From Polynucleobacter sp. 15G-AUS-farblos (GTDB taxonomy: Bacteria > Pseudomonadota > Gammaproteobacteria > Burkholderiales > Burkholderiaceae), in assembly GCF_018882445.1 (NCBI RefSeq), contig NZ_JACVOM010000001.1, positions 372,001-436,000 on the forward strand: a stretch of DNA of 64,000 nucleotides. Direction: 5' to 3'. The notes under the pieces were generated by a model that saw only the letters and a program-made list of their open reading frames with translations, made no database searches and was not told the origin of the DNA. The number at the start of each line of letters is the position of its first letter. Within the stretch, counting starts at the first letter, position 1. Positions 28,052 to 37,758 of the stretch are shown here, piece by piece. The translations under genes and the position numbers were made by a program.

Positions 28052-28291
28052 TTAACCCTGAGCTTTTGATTTAGCGAAGTCGATCGCGAGCTGAACGGTG
28101 GTAATTTTTTCGGCTTCCTCATCAGGAATTTCGATACCGAATTCATCTTCCAAAGCCATTACCAGCTCAACAGTGTCAAGAGAGTCAGCGCCCAGGTCAT
28201 TCACGAAAGAAGATTCATTCTTGATATCTCCTTCTGCGACGCCCAATTGCTCAGCGACGATTTTCTTAACGCGTTGTTCGATGTTGTCCAT
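28052..28291 (-). CDS. acpP: Acyl carrier protein
   Basis: 79 residues, acidic. The phosphopantetheine attachment site is S37 in [12 protein letters not shown]. It lies between fabG and fabF; the 101-bp gap after fabG may hold a separate promoter, as AcpP is usually made in excess, but none is certain by eye. Confidence 0.98.
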   Translation of the reverse strand: MDNIEQRVKKIVAEQLGVAEGDIKNESSFVNDLGADSLDTVELVMALEDEFGIEIPDEEAEKITTVQLAIDFAKSKAQG

Positions 28292-28392
28292 TAATTTCCC
28301 CAGGGGTTGTAAAAAACGATGGAAGGATTTTATCAGTTTGGCGGATCAAATTAGCAAATTCGCCTAAAAATGACCAAATCCTTGATTTGTCC

Positions 28393-29136
28393 TTAGGCTA
28401 GATAGAGTCCGCCATTGACGTGTAGGGTATTTCCCGTAACGTAACCCGCGGCTGGAGAGGCTAAAAATGCCACCGCCTGGGCCACATCCTCAGGGCTCCC
28501 TAAACGGGCTAAAGGAATGTTCACTTTTAGGGCATTTTGCTGCTCTTCGCTCAAAGCACGGGTCATATCGGTATCAATAAAGCCCGGTGCCACGCAATTT
28601 ACCGTGATATTTCGGCTGCCAATCTCGCGCGCCAAAGCCCTTGTCATGCCAGAAACACCTGCTTTTGCAGCGGCATAGTTGGCCTGACCAGCGTTACCCA
28701 TATGACCAACAATGGAGGTGATATTGATAATGCGGCCACCACGTGCCTTCATCATGGGGCGCAAAACAGCTTGTGATAAACGAAATACCGAACTGAGGTT
28801 GGTATCAATCACATCGGTCCACTCATCGCCCTTCATACGCATTGCCAAGTTATCGCGCGTAATGCCAGCGTTATTTACCAAAATATTGATAGCACCAAAA
28901 TCTTTCACAATGACATCAATAATATTTTCACAAGCATTTGGCTCAGTGACATTTAAGACCATTCCACGACCACCAGTAGATTTCAGACGCTCATCAATTG
29001 CTTTTGCGCCATCCGCTGAAGTTGCCGTTCCAATTACTTTGGCACCACATTTCACCAACTCATCCGCAATGGCTTGACCAATACCGCGTGATGCACCGGT
29101 TACTAAGGCAATTTGTCCGCTTAAATCGAGATTCAT
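28393..29136 (-). CDS. fabG: 3-oxoacyl-ACP reductase
   Basis: NADPH-dependent short-chain dehydrogenase of 247 residues. The cofactor motif is TGASRGIGQAIA (13-24), with the NNAG motif and the catalytic YxxxK in NYAAAKAGVSG. It sits between fabD (40 nt) and acpP. Confidence 0.97.
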   Translation of the reverse strand: MNLDLSGQIALVTGASRGIGQAIADELVKCGAKVIGTATSADGAKAIDERLKSTGGRGMVLNVTEPNACENIIDVIVKDFGAINILVNNAGITRDNLAMRMKGDEWTDVIDTNLSSVFRLSQAVLRPMMKARGGRIINITSIVGHMGNAGQANYAAAKAGVSGMTRALAREIGSRNITVNCVAPGFIDTDMTRALSEEQQNALKVNIPLARLGSPEDVAQAVAFLASPAAGYVTGNTLHVNGGLYLA

Positions 29137-29176
29137 GTTTGTCTTCCGCTGTGAACTTTGTTAGCTAAGTTTATTT

Positions 29177-30112
29177 TTATTTAAGACCTGCAAGCGCTTC
29201 ATTCAAGCTGGTTTCATCAAATACTGGCACGCCAGTCACTTGATCATTAATCCGCTTGGTGAGGCCTGCTAAAACCTTACCGGGACCACATTCCACCACT
29301 TGGGTAACACCTTGTTGTGCCATTGCTTGAATGGTTTCTTGCCAGCGTACTGGCTTGGCCGCTTGACGAACTAAAGCATCTTTAATGGCCGCGGGATCAT
29401 TCAAAATTTGCACGTCTACGTTGTTAATAACAGCAATAGTCGGTGCTTTAAATTCAATATTCGCTAGATAGCCTTTTAACTTTTCTGATGCTGGCTGCAA
29501 TAAAGAGGAATGAAATGGTGCTGATACAGGTAATGGCAGTGCGCGTTTTGCGCCAGCTGCTTTCAGCAACTCACATGCTTTAGTTACGGCATCACTTGCA
29601 CCAGCAATCACTACTTGACCGGGTGCATTAAAGTTCACTGCCTCAACTACACCACCAGATGCGGCACTTGCCGCTGCGCAAACTTGAATCACCATGGCGT
29701 CATCTAAACCCAAAATCGCAGCCATGCCACCAGTCCCTACTGGCACCGCACTTTGCATTGCCTCAGCACGAAAACGTACCAATGGCACTGCATCTTTAAA
29801 AGAGATAACACCTGCAGCAACTAATGCTGAGTACTCCCCAAGGCTATGACCAGCCATCACTTTAGGAGCCTCACCACCTGCTGCAAGCCAAGCACGGTAG
29901 AACGCAACACCCGCAGTCAACATCACAGGTTGCGTGTTGGTAGTTAATGCCAAGGCCTCTGCCGGGCCCTCAGAAATCAACTTAGCAACATCTTCACCCA
30001 AGGCATCAGAAGCCTCTTGTAAAGTTGCACGTACTTCGGTGCGCTCTGCCACCGAGTTCAACATCCCAACGGATTGGGAGCCTTGACCTGGGAAAACAAA
30101 TGCAAATGTCAT
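29177..30112 (-). CDS. fabD: Malonyl-CoA:ACP transacylase
   Basis: Loads malonate onto AcpP; 311 residues. The nucleophile is S90 in GHSLGEYSAL; FPGQGSQ is near the N-terminus, and VPVGTGGMAAILG and VSAPFHSSL are also typical. It follows fabH by 24 nt. Confidence 0.97.
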   Translation of the reverse strand: MTFAFVFPGQGSQSVGMLNSVAERTEVRATLQEASDALGEDVAKLISEGPAEALALTTNTQPVMLTAGVAFYRAWLAAGGEAPKVMAGHSLGEYSALVAAGVISFKDAVPLVRFRAEAMQSAVPVGTGGMAAILGLDDAMVIQVCAAASAASGGVVEAVNFNAPGQVVIAGASDAVTKACELLKAAGAKRALPLPVSAPFHSSLLQPASEKLKGYLANIEFKAPTIAVINNVDVQILNDPAAIKDALVRQAAKPVRWQETIQAMAQQGVTQVVECGPGKVLAGLTKRINDQVTGVPVFDETSLNEALAGLK

Positions 30113-30136
30113 GAGAATATTTTGAATAGTTAAGAA

Positions 30137-31123
30137 TTAGTACTTGAGTGCGACTGCACCCCACGCAAATCCACCACCAACACCTTCTAATAAAAGATGT
30201 TGGCCTCGCTGAATTTGACCTGAACGCACACCGCAATCCAATGCAAGCGGAATAGATGCTGCTGATGTATTGCCGTGCTCATGCACGGTCACAATAACTT
30301 TATCCATAGACATGCCCATCTTCTTGGCAGTGCCTTCCATGATCCGGATATTGGCCTGGTGTGGCACTAACCAATCAATTTGTTCTGGCTTGAGATTGGC
30401 TTTCTCCAAAGCTTCATGAGCTACTTGCTCCAAAACTTTAACGGCCAATTTAAACACTGCTTGACCATCCATAGTCATAAAGGGAGAGCCATGAACCTGA
30501 CCATTACCAGCGCGTCCGGGCACGCATAAAATATTGCGCTGGCTACCATCCGCATGTAAGGCAGTTGACAAAATACCAGGCTCTTTTGAGGCCTCTAAGA
30601 CGACCGCTCCTGCACCATCACCAAAGAGTACGCAAGTTCCACGATCCTGAAAATCTAAGATGCGGGAGAAGGTTTCGGCACCAATCACTAAAACTTTTTT
30701 ATAAGTCCCACATCGAATGAAGGCATCAGCAGTCGCTAATGCATAGGTAAATCCAGCACAAACCGCCTGAATATCAAAGGCCGCACAGGCAGTATGCGCA
30801 CCCAATTTATCTTGTACTACACAAGCAGTGCTTGGAAATCCACCCAAGTGATCTGGTGTAGAAGTGGCCAAAATAATCAGATCCAAATCTTCAGAGCCAA
30901 TACCGGCGCTGGTTAATGCAGCTTGTGCTGCCTTGAGCGCTAAATCGCTAGTCAGCTCATTTTCTGCAGCAAAGTGTCTCGCAGAAATCCCGCTACGAGT
31001 AGTAATCCACTCGTCACTGGTCTCTAAACCATTCTTGGCTAAACGCTCTACCAAATCCTGGTTGCTCAAGCGCAGCTCTGGAAGATAACTTCCTGTGCCA
31101 GCAACTCTTGCGTAAATACTCAT
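30137..31123 (-). CDS. fabH: Beta-ketoacyl-ACP synthase III
   Basis: Initiates fatty acid synthesis by condensing acetyl-CoA with malonyl-ACP; 328 residues. The catalytic cysteine is C122 in AVCAGF, with histidine in VPHQANIRI and asparagine in [11 protein letters not shown]. Its ATG overlaps the plsX stop by 4 nt (ATGA). Confidence 0.97.
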   Translation of the reverse strand: MSIYARVAGTGSYLPELRLSNQDLVERLAKNGLETSDEWITTRSGISARHFAAENELTSDLALKAAQAALTSAGIGSEDLDLIILATSTPDHLGGFPSTACVVQDKLGAHTACAAFDIQAVCAGFTYALATADAFIRCGTYKKVLVIGAETFSRILDFQDRGTCVLFGDGAGAVVLEASKEPGILSTALHADGSQRNILCVPGRAGNGQVHGSPFMTMDGQAVFKLAVKVLEQVAHEALEKANLKPEQIDWLVPHQANIRIMEGTAKKMGMSMDKVIVTVHEHGNTSAASIPLALDCGVRSGQIQRGQHLLLEGVGGGFAWGAVALKY

Positions 31124-32133
31124 TCTTTTGTCTCCGCCATAAAGGCCCCAGCAATACGCTCCACCATCCGATTCTTAGCGGCTTCATAAGCACGATCTAA
31201 GGCAAAACCAAATGCAAAACGATCGGCAGAGCCATGACTCTTAATGACACATCCGCGTAGACCTAACAATACCGCACCGTTGTAGCGACGATGATCAACG
31301 CGTTTGCGCACCCGCAATAAGGGAACCATTGCACAAATAGCCATGAGCTTTGTTAGTAAAGAGCGATTAAATTCTTCGCGAATCATACCGCTCATCATTT
31401 TCGCTAAGCCTTCACTGGCCTTCAAAACCACATTACCCACAAAACCATCGCACACCACAATATCGGTAGTGCCTTTAAAAATATCATTGCCTTCTACATT
31501 GCCATAGAAGTTCAGTTTAGTTTGACGCAGTAGCTCGCTCGTTTGCTTGACTACTTCGTTACCCTTAATGACTTCTTCGCCAATATTGAGCAAACCAATT
31601 GAGGGATTTGGCTTGCCATCAACAACCTGCACCATCACATTAGCCATTTGGGCAAACTGAACTAAGTGCACAGGCTCACAATCTGCATTAGCACCCAAAT
31701 CCAGCATGGTTGTTCCACGACCTAACTCATTCGGTATAGCAGTAGCAATCGCTGGGCGATCAACACCCTCAAGTGTTTTAAGGATGTAACGAGAAATCGC
31801 CATCAAGGCACCAGTATTGCCAGAGGAGATGACGGCATCTGCAGCGCCCTCTTTCACTTGCTCGATTGCAACTCGCATTGAAGAATCTTTTTTGCGACGC
31901 AAAGCCACTTCAATGGGGTCATCCATTAAAACAACTTCGCTCGCGGGAATGATTTGAAGGCGCTCAAGAGGCGCTTTAGAAAATTTATTGAGGGCTTGCT
32001 GAATTGCGGCAGGGTCACCTACCAATGCAATCTTCACATCAGCATGCTTTGCCAAAAAATCGCAGGCGGCTGGAACCGTCACAACGACTCCATGATCTCC
32101 GCCCATGGCATCAATAGCTAGAGTAACGCTCAT
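31120..32133 (-). CDS. plsX: Phosphate acyltransferase PlsX
   Basis: Converts acyl-ACP to acyl phosphate for phospholipid synthesis; 337 residues. The N-terminal motif is [11 protein letters not shown], followed later by [12 protein letters not shown] and [15 protein letters not shown] 32133 was chosen because it aligns with the family start; a TTG 11 codons upstream lies against the T-run of a terminator and is unlikely. The ribosome binding site is weak. An intrinsic terminator separates it from rpmF upstream. Confidence 0.95.
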   Translation of the reverse strand: MSVTLAIDAMGGDHGVVVTVPAACDFLAKHADVKIALVGDPAAIQQALNKFSKAPLERLQIIPASEVVLMDDPIEVALRRKKDSSMRVAIEQVKEGAADAVISSGNTGALMAISRYILKTLEGVDRPAIATAIPNELGRGTTMLDLGANADCEPVHLVQFAQMANVMVQVVDGKPNPSIGLLNIGEEVIKGNEVVKQTSELLRQTKLNFYGNVEGNDIFKGTTDIVVCDGFVGNVVLKASEGLAKMMSGMIREEFNRSLLTKLMAICAMVPLLRVRKRVDHRRYNGAVLLGLRGCVIKSHGSADRFAFGFALDRAYEAAKNRMVERIAGAFMAETKE

Positions 32134-32167
32134 AAACTCATTGATTGCTGCAAGTGATTTATCCAAG

Positions 32168-32195
32168 AAAAAAGCGGCTTTTCGTGGAGCCGCTT
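32168..32195 (-). terminator. Intrinsic terminator between rpmF and plsX
   Basis: On the minus strand AAGCGGCT and AGCCGCTT form eight pairs with an 8-nt loop, followed by TTTTTTC. It starts 22 nt after the rpmF stop and ends 34 nt before the plsX ATG, so it should lower expression of plsX and the fab genes relative to rpmF unless another promoter exists. Confidence 0.82.
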
Positions 32196-32216
32196 CGATC
32201 TATTTAGACTAAAAAA

Positions 32217-32396
32217 TTAGTCGTTTTTTGTTTTAACCACTTTACGACCACGATAGTAGCCGTTTGGTGAAATGTGGTGGCGCAAATGAGCCTCACCAGT
32301 TGTGGCTTCAACAGCCGTAGCAGGTGCGGTCAAAAAGTCGTGCGCACGATGCATGCCACGTTTGGAAGGTGATTTTTTGTTTTGTTGAACGGCCAT
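32217..32396 (-). CDS. rpmF: 50S ribosomal protein bL32
   Basis: A 59-residue protein starting [20 protein letters not shown], then [15 protein letters not shown], typical of bL32. AGGAG lies 7 nt before the ATG. The zinc cysteines of some bL32 versions are absent. yceD is upstream and plsX downstream, the classical yceD-rpmF-plsX order. Confidence 0.97.
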   Translation of the reverse strand: MAVQQNKKSPSKRGMHRAHDFLTAPATAVEATTGEAHLRHHISPNGYYRGRKVVKTKND

Positions 32397-32501
32397 ATTG
32401 AACTCCTAAGCAAGGCAATATTCTAGCATGGAAAAGCGTCTAAATGCTTGATTTATCAATAAAGCATATTCAATACAACTTTCCTAATACAGGCCAGAAT
32501 T

Positions 32502-33077
32502 TTAGTTTTTCTTCATATTTTTCAATATGTTAAAGGGGTTTTCAGGCTTTTCAAGGGTATCTTCCTCCCCCTCATCCCCAAAACTAGAGGCATGGGGCTC
32601 ACAAAACCCCTCTGGATGCTTTGGGATCAAGGGCAAAGATAGCAAAATCTCATCCTCAATCGTTTCTAGAAGATTGAAATGCTGGCTAGCAACCAAGGCT
32701 TCATGCTCCTCATCCTCTATCGGGTAATCATCAGCCAGATCTTCGCTAGCCAAGAGCACAAAACGGCGTTTTTCAGACAAATCCACAGCGCAATCTTGCA
32801 AACAACGCTGACAAATGAGGTGAATTCGGCCTTTTAAGCCTAAATCCAGGGTTTGTAGAGGATCGCTTCCAGGGGAATCCTCAAAATGGGACTGAACACT
32901 CCACTCAAATCCGTCCCCTTTTAAAACCACCGAAGCCTCCTTGGCAAGCCTGGGAAGCTGATCAATACTTAAAAAACCTGTGCCACGATAGGTCTGTGGG
33001 GCGCAAAAGTCGACCTTTTTTAAGGCACTAGGCTCTGCAGACAACTCAATTTGAGGTAAAACTTGATTACGATTCAT
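32502..33077 (-). CDS. yceD: YceD/DUF177-family protein, 23S rRNA accumulation factor
   Basis: 191 residues. Members of this family precede rpmF and are needed for normal 23S rRNA levels in E. coli. A pair of cysteines in GRIHLICQRCLQDC lies around residue 93, and an acidic segment follows (LLASEDLADDYPIEDEEHE). A TAGACT hexamer ends 6 nt before the ATG, a leaderless arrangement. It is divergent from maf, with 43 bp between starts. Confidence 0.9.
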   Translation of the reverse strand: MNRNQVLPQIELSAEPSALKKVDFCAPQTYRGTGFLSIDQLPRLAKEASVVLKGDGFEWSVQSHFEDSPGSDPLQTLDLGLKGRIHLICQRCLQDCAVDLSEKRRFVLLASEDLADDYPIEDEEHEALVASQHFNLLETIEDEILLSLPLIPKHPEGFCEPHASSFGDEGEEDTLEKPENPFNILKNMKKN

Positions 33078-33120
33078 GGCATCAGTCTAAATCAAGCCTA
33101 CTTTGAAAGCACCTGCAGTA

Positions 33121-33723
33121 ATGAGTATTTCTACAAATCCCCCGCTCATCCTGGCATCCACTTCGGTTTACCGACGCGAACTCTTAGAGCGCCTGCGCAT
33201 TCCTTTTGAAGTGATTTCACCCAAAGTGGATGAAACCCCTCTTGCCGGCGAAAACTCACTCGATCTTTCACTCAGACTTGCGCATGCAAAAGCTGCAGCC
33301 GTTTCTAAAGCGCGCCCTGAAGCTTGGGTCATCGGCTCAGATCAAGTAGCCGATCTTTGTGGTGCCGCCATTGGCAAACCAGGAAATTTTGAAAGGGCGA
33401 TGGCGCAATTGCAATTGATGCGTGGACAGACCGTCACTTTTTACACTGCACTTTGCTTGATGAAGGGTGATACACAGACCACCTTATGCGTCCCCACTGA
33501 AGTGCGGTTTCGCAAATTATCCGATGATGTACTAGAGGCATACCTGCTTGCGGAGGAACCCTATGATTGCGCAGGTAGCGCCAAGTCTGAAGGTTTGGGC
33601 ATTAGTCTTCTAGAAGCCATTCAGAGCGACGATCCAACTGCTCTCATTGGTCTACCACTGATTGCATTGACGACCCTCTTACGTGATGCGGGTTTTGCAA
33701 TCCCATCTTCAAATACAAAGTAA
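33121..33723 (+). CDS. Maf-family nucleoside triphosphate pyrophosphatase
   Basis: 200 residues. House-cleaning pyrophosphatase of the Maf fold: ILASTSVYRRELLERL at the N-terminus and the acidic catalytic site in VIGSDQVADL, then GKPGNFERAMAQL. It most resembles the YceF subgroup (7-methyl-GTP preference), fitting its place beside yceD-rpmF. ATG 33121 was chosen; a TTG six codons upstream is open, and neither has a good ribosome binding site. Confidence 0.88.
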   Translation: MSISTNPPLILASTSVYRRELLERLRIPFEVISPKVDETPLAGENSLDLSLRLAHAKAAAVSKARPEAWVIGSDQVADLCGAAIGKPGNFERAMAQLQLMRGQTVTFYTALCLMKGDTQTTLCVPTEVRFRKLSDDVLEAYLLAEEPYDCAGSAKSEGLGISLLEAIQSDDPTALIGLPLIALTTLLRDAGFAIPSSNTK

Positions 33724-33726
33724 TTT

Positions 33727-34497
33727 ATGGCAAAGCTTGGCACTCTTTTTTTAGTACCCAATACTCTTGGGGATGATGCTCGTACCGAGCAGCTGCCTTG
33801 GGTTCTGCCAAACCAAACCATTATTCAAGCCGCCAAACTCAAGCATTGGATTGTGGAAGATGCCAAAACAGCCCGGGCATTTTTAAAAGCAATTGATACC
33901 GTCGCGCCATTGGTCTGCACGATTCAAGAAATGCAAATGGGTGAATGGCGTGGCCTTGCTCGCAATGCCAAGTATGGCGATTCTGTAAAACCAGCAGATC
34001 TTCTGCAGCCTTTAATTGCCGGCAGTGATATGGGTCTCATGTCCGAAGCTGGAGTACCAGGTGTGGCTGATCCTGGTGCTGAACTAGTGTTGGCTGCCCA
34101 CAAATTAGGAGCCAAAGTAAAGCCCTTGATTGGTCCAAGTTCAATCCTATTGGGTTTGATGGCCAGTGGCTTAAACGGCCAACGTTTTGCTTTTCAAGGC
34201 TATTTACCGCATGACACACATGAGCGTAGTACCAAGTTAAAACAACTCGAGCTCGAATCCAGAAAATTACAGCAAACACAAATATGGATTGAGACGCCCT
34301 ATCGCAATACAGCGATGCTGATGGCTTGTATGAATTCTTTAACTCCGCAGACGATGCTTTGTCTTGGTGTAGATCTGAGCTTACCAACTGAAATGGTTGT
34401 GACTACATCCATTACTGAGTGGCGTAAGCGTTATCCTAATGAAGCTGCCTGCGCATCATTACAAAATAGGCCAACCGTATTTCTACTGTTGGCCTAA
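33727..34497 (+). CDS. SAM-dependent tetrapyrrole-type methyltransferase (RsmI-like)
   Basis: 256 residues. A TP-methylase fold with LFLVPNTLGD at the N-terminus and the SAM-binding segments SDMGLMSEAGVPGVADPG around residues 98-115 and GPSSILLGLMASG near 137. These match a betaproteobacterial paralogue of RsmI (16S rRNA 2'-O-methylation at C1402), but the C-terminal part differs from RsmI and the substrate is uncertain. It begins 3 nt after maf. Confidence 0.8.
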   Translation: MAKLGTLFLVPNTLGDDARTEQLPWVLPNQTIIQAAKLKHWIVEDAKTARAFLKAIDTVAPLVCTIQEMQMGEWRGLARNAKYGDSVKPADLLQPLIAGSDMGLMSEAGVPGVADPGAELVLAAHKLGAKVKPLIGPSSILLGLMASGLNGQRFAFQGYLPHDTHERSTKLKQLELESRKLQQTQIWIETPYRNTAMLMACMNSLTPQTMLCLGVDLSLPTEMVVTTSITEWRKRYPNEAACASLQNRPTVFLLLA

Positions 34498-34533
34498 ATA
34501 TGATTTTTAAATCTTCTTTTTGATTTGTATTTT

Positions 34534-35481
34534 TTACTTCAAATCTGGAGTCTTAATTAAAGCCTTGCCTGCTGCCGCTCCAGCTTCAGCACCAAAGCGC
34601 TTAGCAACCCGTTCAGCAAAGTTTTCTTTCATGGTGTAGTCCAAGATGTCAGGGGCTTTAAACACATCGCGTGCGACTGTCTCTACCGTACCAAATCCAT
34701 CAGCCAAACCTAGCTTGACTGCCTGTTCACCATTCCAAACGCGACCTGAAAATAAATCAGCCGTATCCTTCAAGCGGGCCCCACGGCCTTCTTTCACAAC
34801 CGCAATAAATTGCTGATGGATTTCATCAATCATGGTTTTGATCATCTCTACTTGCTGAGGATTTTCCTTGCTAAAAGGATCCATCATTCCTTTATTGGAT
34901 CCTGCAGTAATCATGCGACGAGTGACGCCCAACTTATCCATCAAACCAGTAAAACCAAAGCCTTCCATGATGACGCCAATTGATCCAACCAAGCTTGCTT
35001 TATCTACAAGGATTTGATCAGCAGCTACAGCAACGTAGTAACCACCAGATGCGCAGATATCTTCAACGACAACGTAAAAAGGTTTCTTTGGATAGAGCTT
35101 ACGCAAACGATGTATCTCATCATTGATCATGCCTGCCTGAACAGGTGAACCCCCAGGGCTATTGATACGCAAGACTACGCCAGCACTGTTTTCATTTTCA
35201 AAGGCAGACACTAGGGAAGAATTGATATCCATCGCATTGGCCATTGAGCTAGAGGAAATCTCGCCATCCAAAGTCACCATCGCCGTATGTTTCTCTACCC
35301 CCATACCGCGGCCTGGAAGATGAAAATCAAAAACGGTAAAGACTACTGCCACCATTACCAACAAAGTTAATACTCGTAATACGGCTTTCCAGCGGCGCGC
35401 TTTACGAGTTTCTTTTAAGTTCTCTAGCAATAAATGCTCAAGCGCTTGACGTTCCCAATTTGGGTTTGGATTGTTTTCCAT
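34534..35481 (-). CDS. sppA: Signal peptide peptidase SppA-type S49 protease
   Basis: 315 residues with one N-terminal membrane segment (LRVLTLLVMVAVVFTVF, about 40-56). The protease domain has RINSPGGSPVQAG, catalytic serine in ICASGGYYVA and lysine shortly after in LVDKASLVGSIGV. This is the short, single-domain form. It degrades leftover signal peptides at the periplasmic face. It follows the HAD phosphatase gene by 89 nt, where a short direct repeat (CACTAAG) precedes the start. It is convergent with the methyltransferase. Confidence 0.9.
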   Translation of the reverse strand: MENNPNPNWERQALEHLLLENLKETRKARRWKAVLRVLTLLVMVAVVFTVFDFHLPGRGMGVEKHTAMVTLDGEISSSSMANAMDINSSLVSAFENENSAGVVLRINSPGGSPVQAGMINDEIHRLRKLYPKKPFYVVVEDICASGGYYVAVAADQILVDKASLVGSIGVIMEGFGFTGLMDKLGVTRRMITAGSNKGMMDPFSKENPQQVEMIKTMIDEIHQQFIAVVKEGRGARLKDTADLFSGRVWNGEQAVKLGLADGFGTVETVARDVFKAPDILDYTMKENFAERVAKRFGAEAGAAAGKALIKTPDLK

Positions 35482-35570
35482 TATTTCAATTCCTTAGTGT
35501 TTCTCTTAGTGCTTCTCTGGGTATTTGTCTTACTACTTCTTCATGTTTCTTGTTGAATTCTCAATGCTGA

Positions 35571-36257
35571 TCAAATCGATGCTTGCAGATTATCTTTAAG
35601 CCATTGGGTTAACTGCGGAACATCATCAACGTGGGCCAAGGACTTTGAGGTCTTCAGGGTATCTGGCGGGTGGGCACCATAGGTTACTGCAATTGCATCT
35701 ACCCCCGCATTCGCAGCCATATCAAGGTCATGCGTTGTATCTCCCACCATCAGGATGCGACGCGTTGGGACTTGAGTGACATCGGATAACTCCAGCAACA
35801 TGCCGGGATGGGGCTTAGAAAAGGACTCATCCGCTGTGCGCGTTTCATGAAAGAGGTTCGTCATTTTGTGATGTTTGAGTGAGCGATCTAAACCCACCCT
35901 CGACTTACCAGTTGCCACCCCTAAAAGATAATTATCCGATCGCAGATCTTCTAGCAATTCTCTAATGCCGACAAACAAGTCGAGCTCGTGATCTTTTGCT
36001 AAATAATGAAAACGAAAACGATCGGTCAATTTTTGGAAGTGCATCGGATCTACCCAAGGCACAGCCCGGCGCAGGGAGTCATGAATGCCTAAGCCGATTA
36101 CTGAGCTTGCCAATGAATCATCTGGGACCTTAAAACCTAAGTCGCGACAAGATTGCTGAATGCAGTGCACGATCGTAGGCGTGGAATCCATAATAGTTCC
36201 ATCCCAATCCCACACAATCAGGTCATAACGACGATCCGCTTTGTTTTTTTCTGGCAT
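35571..36257 (-). CDS. HAD-superfamily hydrolase, phosphoglycolate-phosphatase-like
   Basis: 228 residues. HAD motif I is WDWDGTIMDST with both aspartates, motif II is the T in GVATGKSR, the lysine lies in FSKPHPG and motif IV is MVGDTTHDLDMA. The substrate cannot be decided; Gph-like enzymes next to rluC and sppA are usual in Burkholderiales. It follows rluC by 16 nt. Confidence 0.85.
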   Translation of the reverse strand: MPEKNKADRRYDLIVWDWDGTIMDSTPTIVHCIQQSCRDLGFKVPDDSLASSVIGLGIHDSLRRAVPWVDPMHFQKLTDRFRFHYLAKDHELDLFVGIRELLEDLRSDNYLLGVATGKSRVGLDRSLKHHKMTNLFHETRTADESFSKPHPGMLLELSDVTQVPTRRILMVGDTTHDLDMAANAGVDAIAVTYGAHPPDTLKTSKSLAHVDDVPQLTQWLKDNLQASI

Positions 36258-36273
36258 CTTTTAAGAAAATCTT

Positions 36274-37293
36274 TTATTCATTCACTGGCTGAGCGAAGGT
36301 TTTCATCATCAACTCGAACTCTTGAGGTAAAGGCGATTCAATGCGCATTTTTTCCCCAGTACGAGGATGAGTAAATCCTGCGAGATGGGCATGCAAATAA
36401 AGACGCTTCGATTTAATGAGTTTATCTTGATCCTCAAAACCATATTTATCGTCACCCAGAATGGCATGCCCCAACTTTTGTAAGTGCACCCGGATTTGAT
36501 GCGTGCGGCCCGTTTTCAACTGGGCCTCAGCTAGGGTAATAGCTACTTCATCTTTCTTGAGGGTTTTGCTCACCCGTAAAGCAGTATGGCTAGGAAGTCC
36601 GTCTGGATCAACCCGCACCCTGCGTTCACCATTAGCCAATAGATATTTATGTAGCGGGAATTTGAGTTGCATCACTTGAGCACCCTGAGCAATTTCACCA
36701 TGGGCTAGTAAGTAATAGCGCTTATCAGTTTGCCCTTCCCGAATTTGACGGTGTAACTCAACCAGGGCACTCCGTTTTTTTGCCAAGAGCAAAACGCCTG
36801 AGGTATCACGGTCTAAACGGTGAACTAGTTCTAAGAATTTGAGTTCCGGACGTGTAATGCGCAGCGTTTCAATCACGCCTAAGGCAATACCTGAGCCACC
36901 ATGAACCGCCAAACCAGCTGGCTTATCGACTATTAATAGTGCTTCATCTTCAAACAGAATCAGCATTTTGTCGGAATAACCCCGAGCACGGGATTTTGTC
37001 TGTGCTGTATTCACTGCCGCCATTTGGGCGGGTTCTGCAATTCGGACCGGAGGCACTCGAACAACATCGCCCTCAATAAGGCGGGTAGTTGGCTCGGCCC
37101 GCTTTTTATTCACCCTAACCTCGCCCGAGCGAATAATTCGATAAACGTGGCTTTTGGGAACCCCTTTAGCCCAGCGGAGTAAATAGTTGTCTAAGCGTTG
37201 GCCAGCCTCTTCAGGACCAATCGTTTGCAAATGGACTGCGGGTGGAGCGGATGTTTTTGCCTTTGGGGGCTTGGATACAGGGTCAGATTTCAT
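36274..37293 (-). CDS. rluC: 23S rRNA pseudouridine synthase RluC
   Basis: 339 residues. An N-terminal S4 domain (AGQRLDNYLLRWAKG, about 30-90) precedes the RluA-type catalytic domain with the active aspartate in VHRLDRDTSGVLLLAK. KTGRTHQIRVHL is also conserved. It is divergent from rne, which is its usual neighbour in betaproteobacteria. Confidence 0.93.
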   Translation of the reverse strand: MKSDPVSKPPKAKTSAPPAVHLQTIGPEEAGQRLDNYLLRWAKGVPKSHVYRIIRSGEVRVNKKRAEPTTRLIEGDVVRVPPVRIAEPAQMAAVNTAQTKSRARGYSDKMLILFEDEALLIVDKPAGLAVHGGSGIALGVIETLRITRPELKFLELVHRLDRDTSGVLLLAKKRSALVELHRQIREGQTDKRYYLLAHGEIAQGAQVMQLKFPLHKYLLANGERRVRVDPDGLPSHTALRVSKTLKKDEVAITLAEAQLKTGRTHQIRVHLQKLGHAILGDDKYGFEDQDKLIKSKRLYLHAHLAGFTHPRTGEKMRIESPLPQEFELMMKTFAQPVNE

Positions 37294-37369
37294 GATTTAT
37301 CTCTCTTGCCGCCTCGTTCTAGGACGACAAGGGACTCAACAATACCCCATTGTCATTCAACTTGTGCCG

Positions 37370-37375
37370 TATAAT
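37370..37375 (+). promoter_or_regulatory. Candidate rne -10 element
   Basis: A perfect TATAAT. The -35 is poor: TTGTCA lies 14 nt upstream and CATTGT 16 nt upstream. If used, transcription starts near 37382 and the leader is about 377 nt. Confidence 0.5.
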
Positions 37376-37381
37376 CAACGC

Positions 37382-37758
37382 TCTAGCCAATTTATTGGCC
37401 CGAGACCAACCTGAAGTCAGGCTTGTATCGTGGAGCTTGGAGTCGCCCTTTAAAAGACTCCCGGGGTTGCCCCTCCCCCGTTGTAATGAGGCGCAGGGTT
37501 GGTGTGCCGTATGCCGCGACCCGCGATAGAAGACAGTTTTTTAGGCGCGCGCCTGCATTGATGACCTAAAGGAGGTCTCTGCGGCGATCGTCAAGTGTGG
37601 CACCGATTTAACCGAACGTTATTTTGGTGGACTGGGCAAAAGAAGCCTAGATTTGCAAGATCCACACTCATAAACCGCCATGGGCTTGGTCCCAAGCGGC
37701 ATTTAACCTGTCCCCTAACGCAGCGCGCTTACTTCGCCCTCCCCCATAGGAGAGTGTT
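37382..37758 (+). promoter_or_regulatory. Long structured 5' leader of rne
   Basis: No gene is seen between the divergent rluC and rne starts (about 465 bp). The part after the TATAAT is much richer in G and C than its surroundings and full of inverted repeats: CCTGA/TCAGG, GGAGTC/GACTCC, the palindrome GGCGCGCGCC, and GACCT-aaagg-AGGTC, which buries an AGGAGG. In E. coli a 361-nt rne leader lets RNase E control its own mRNA; similar length suggests the same here, without obvious sequence similarity. The ribosome binding site is AGGAGA, 8 nt before the ATG. Confidence 0.6.

Noticed and set aside
32134-32166. Eleven-codon N-terminal extension of PlsX from a TTG
   Set aside because: Adjoins the rpmF terminator T-run and has no family similarity; ATG 32133 aligns with PlsX starts.
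34498-34533. Weak AAATC/GATTT hairpin with scattered Ts between the methyltransferase and sppA genes
   Set aside because: Five A/T-rich pairs only; too unstable to call a terminator.
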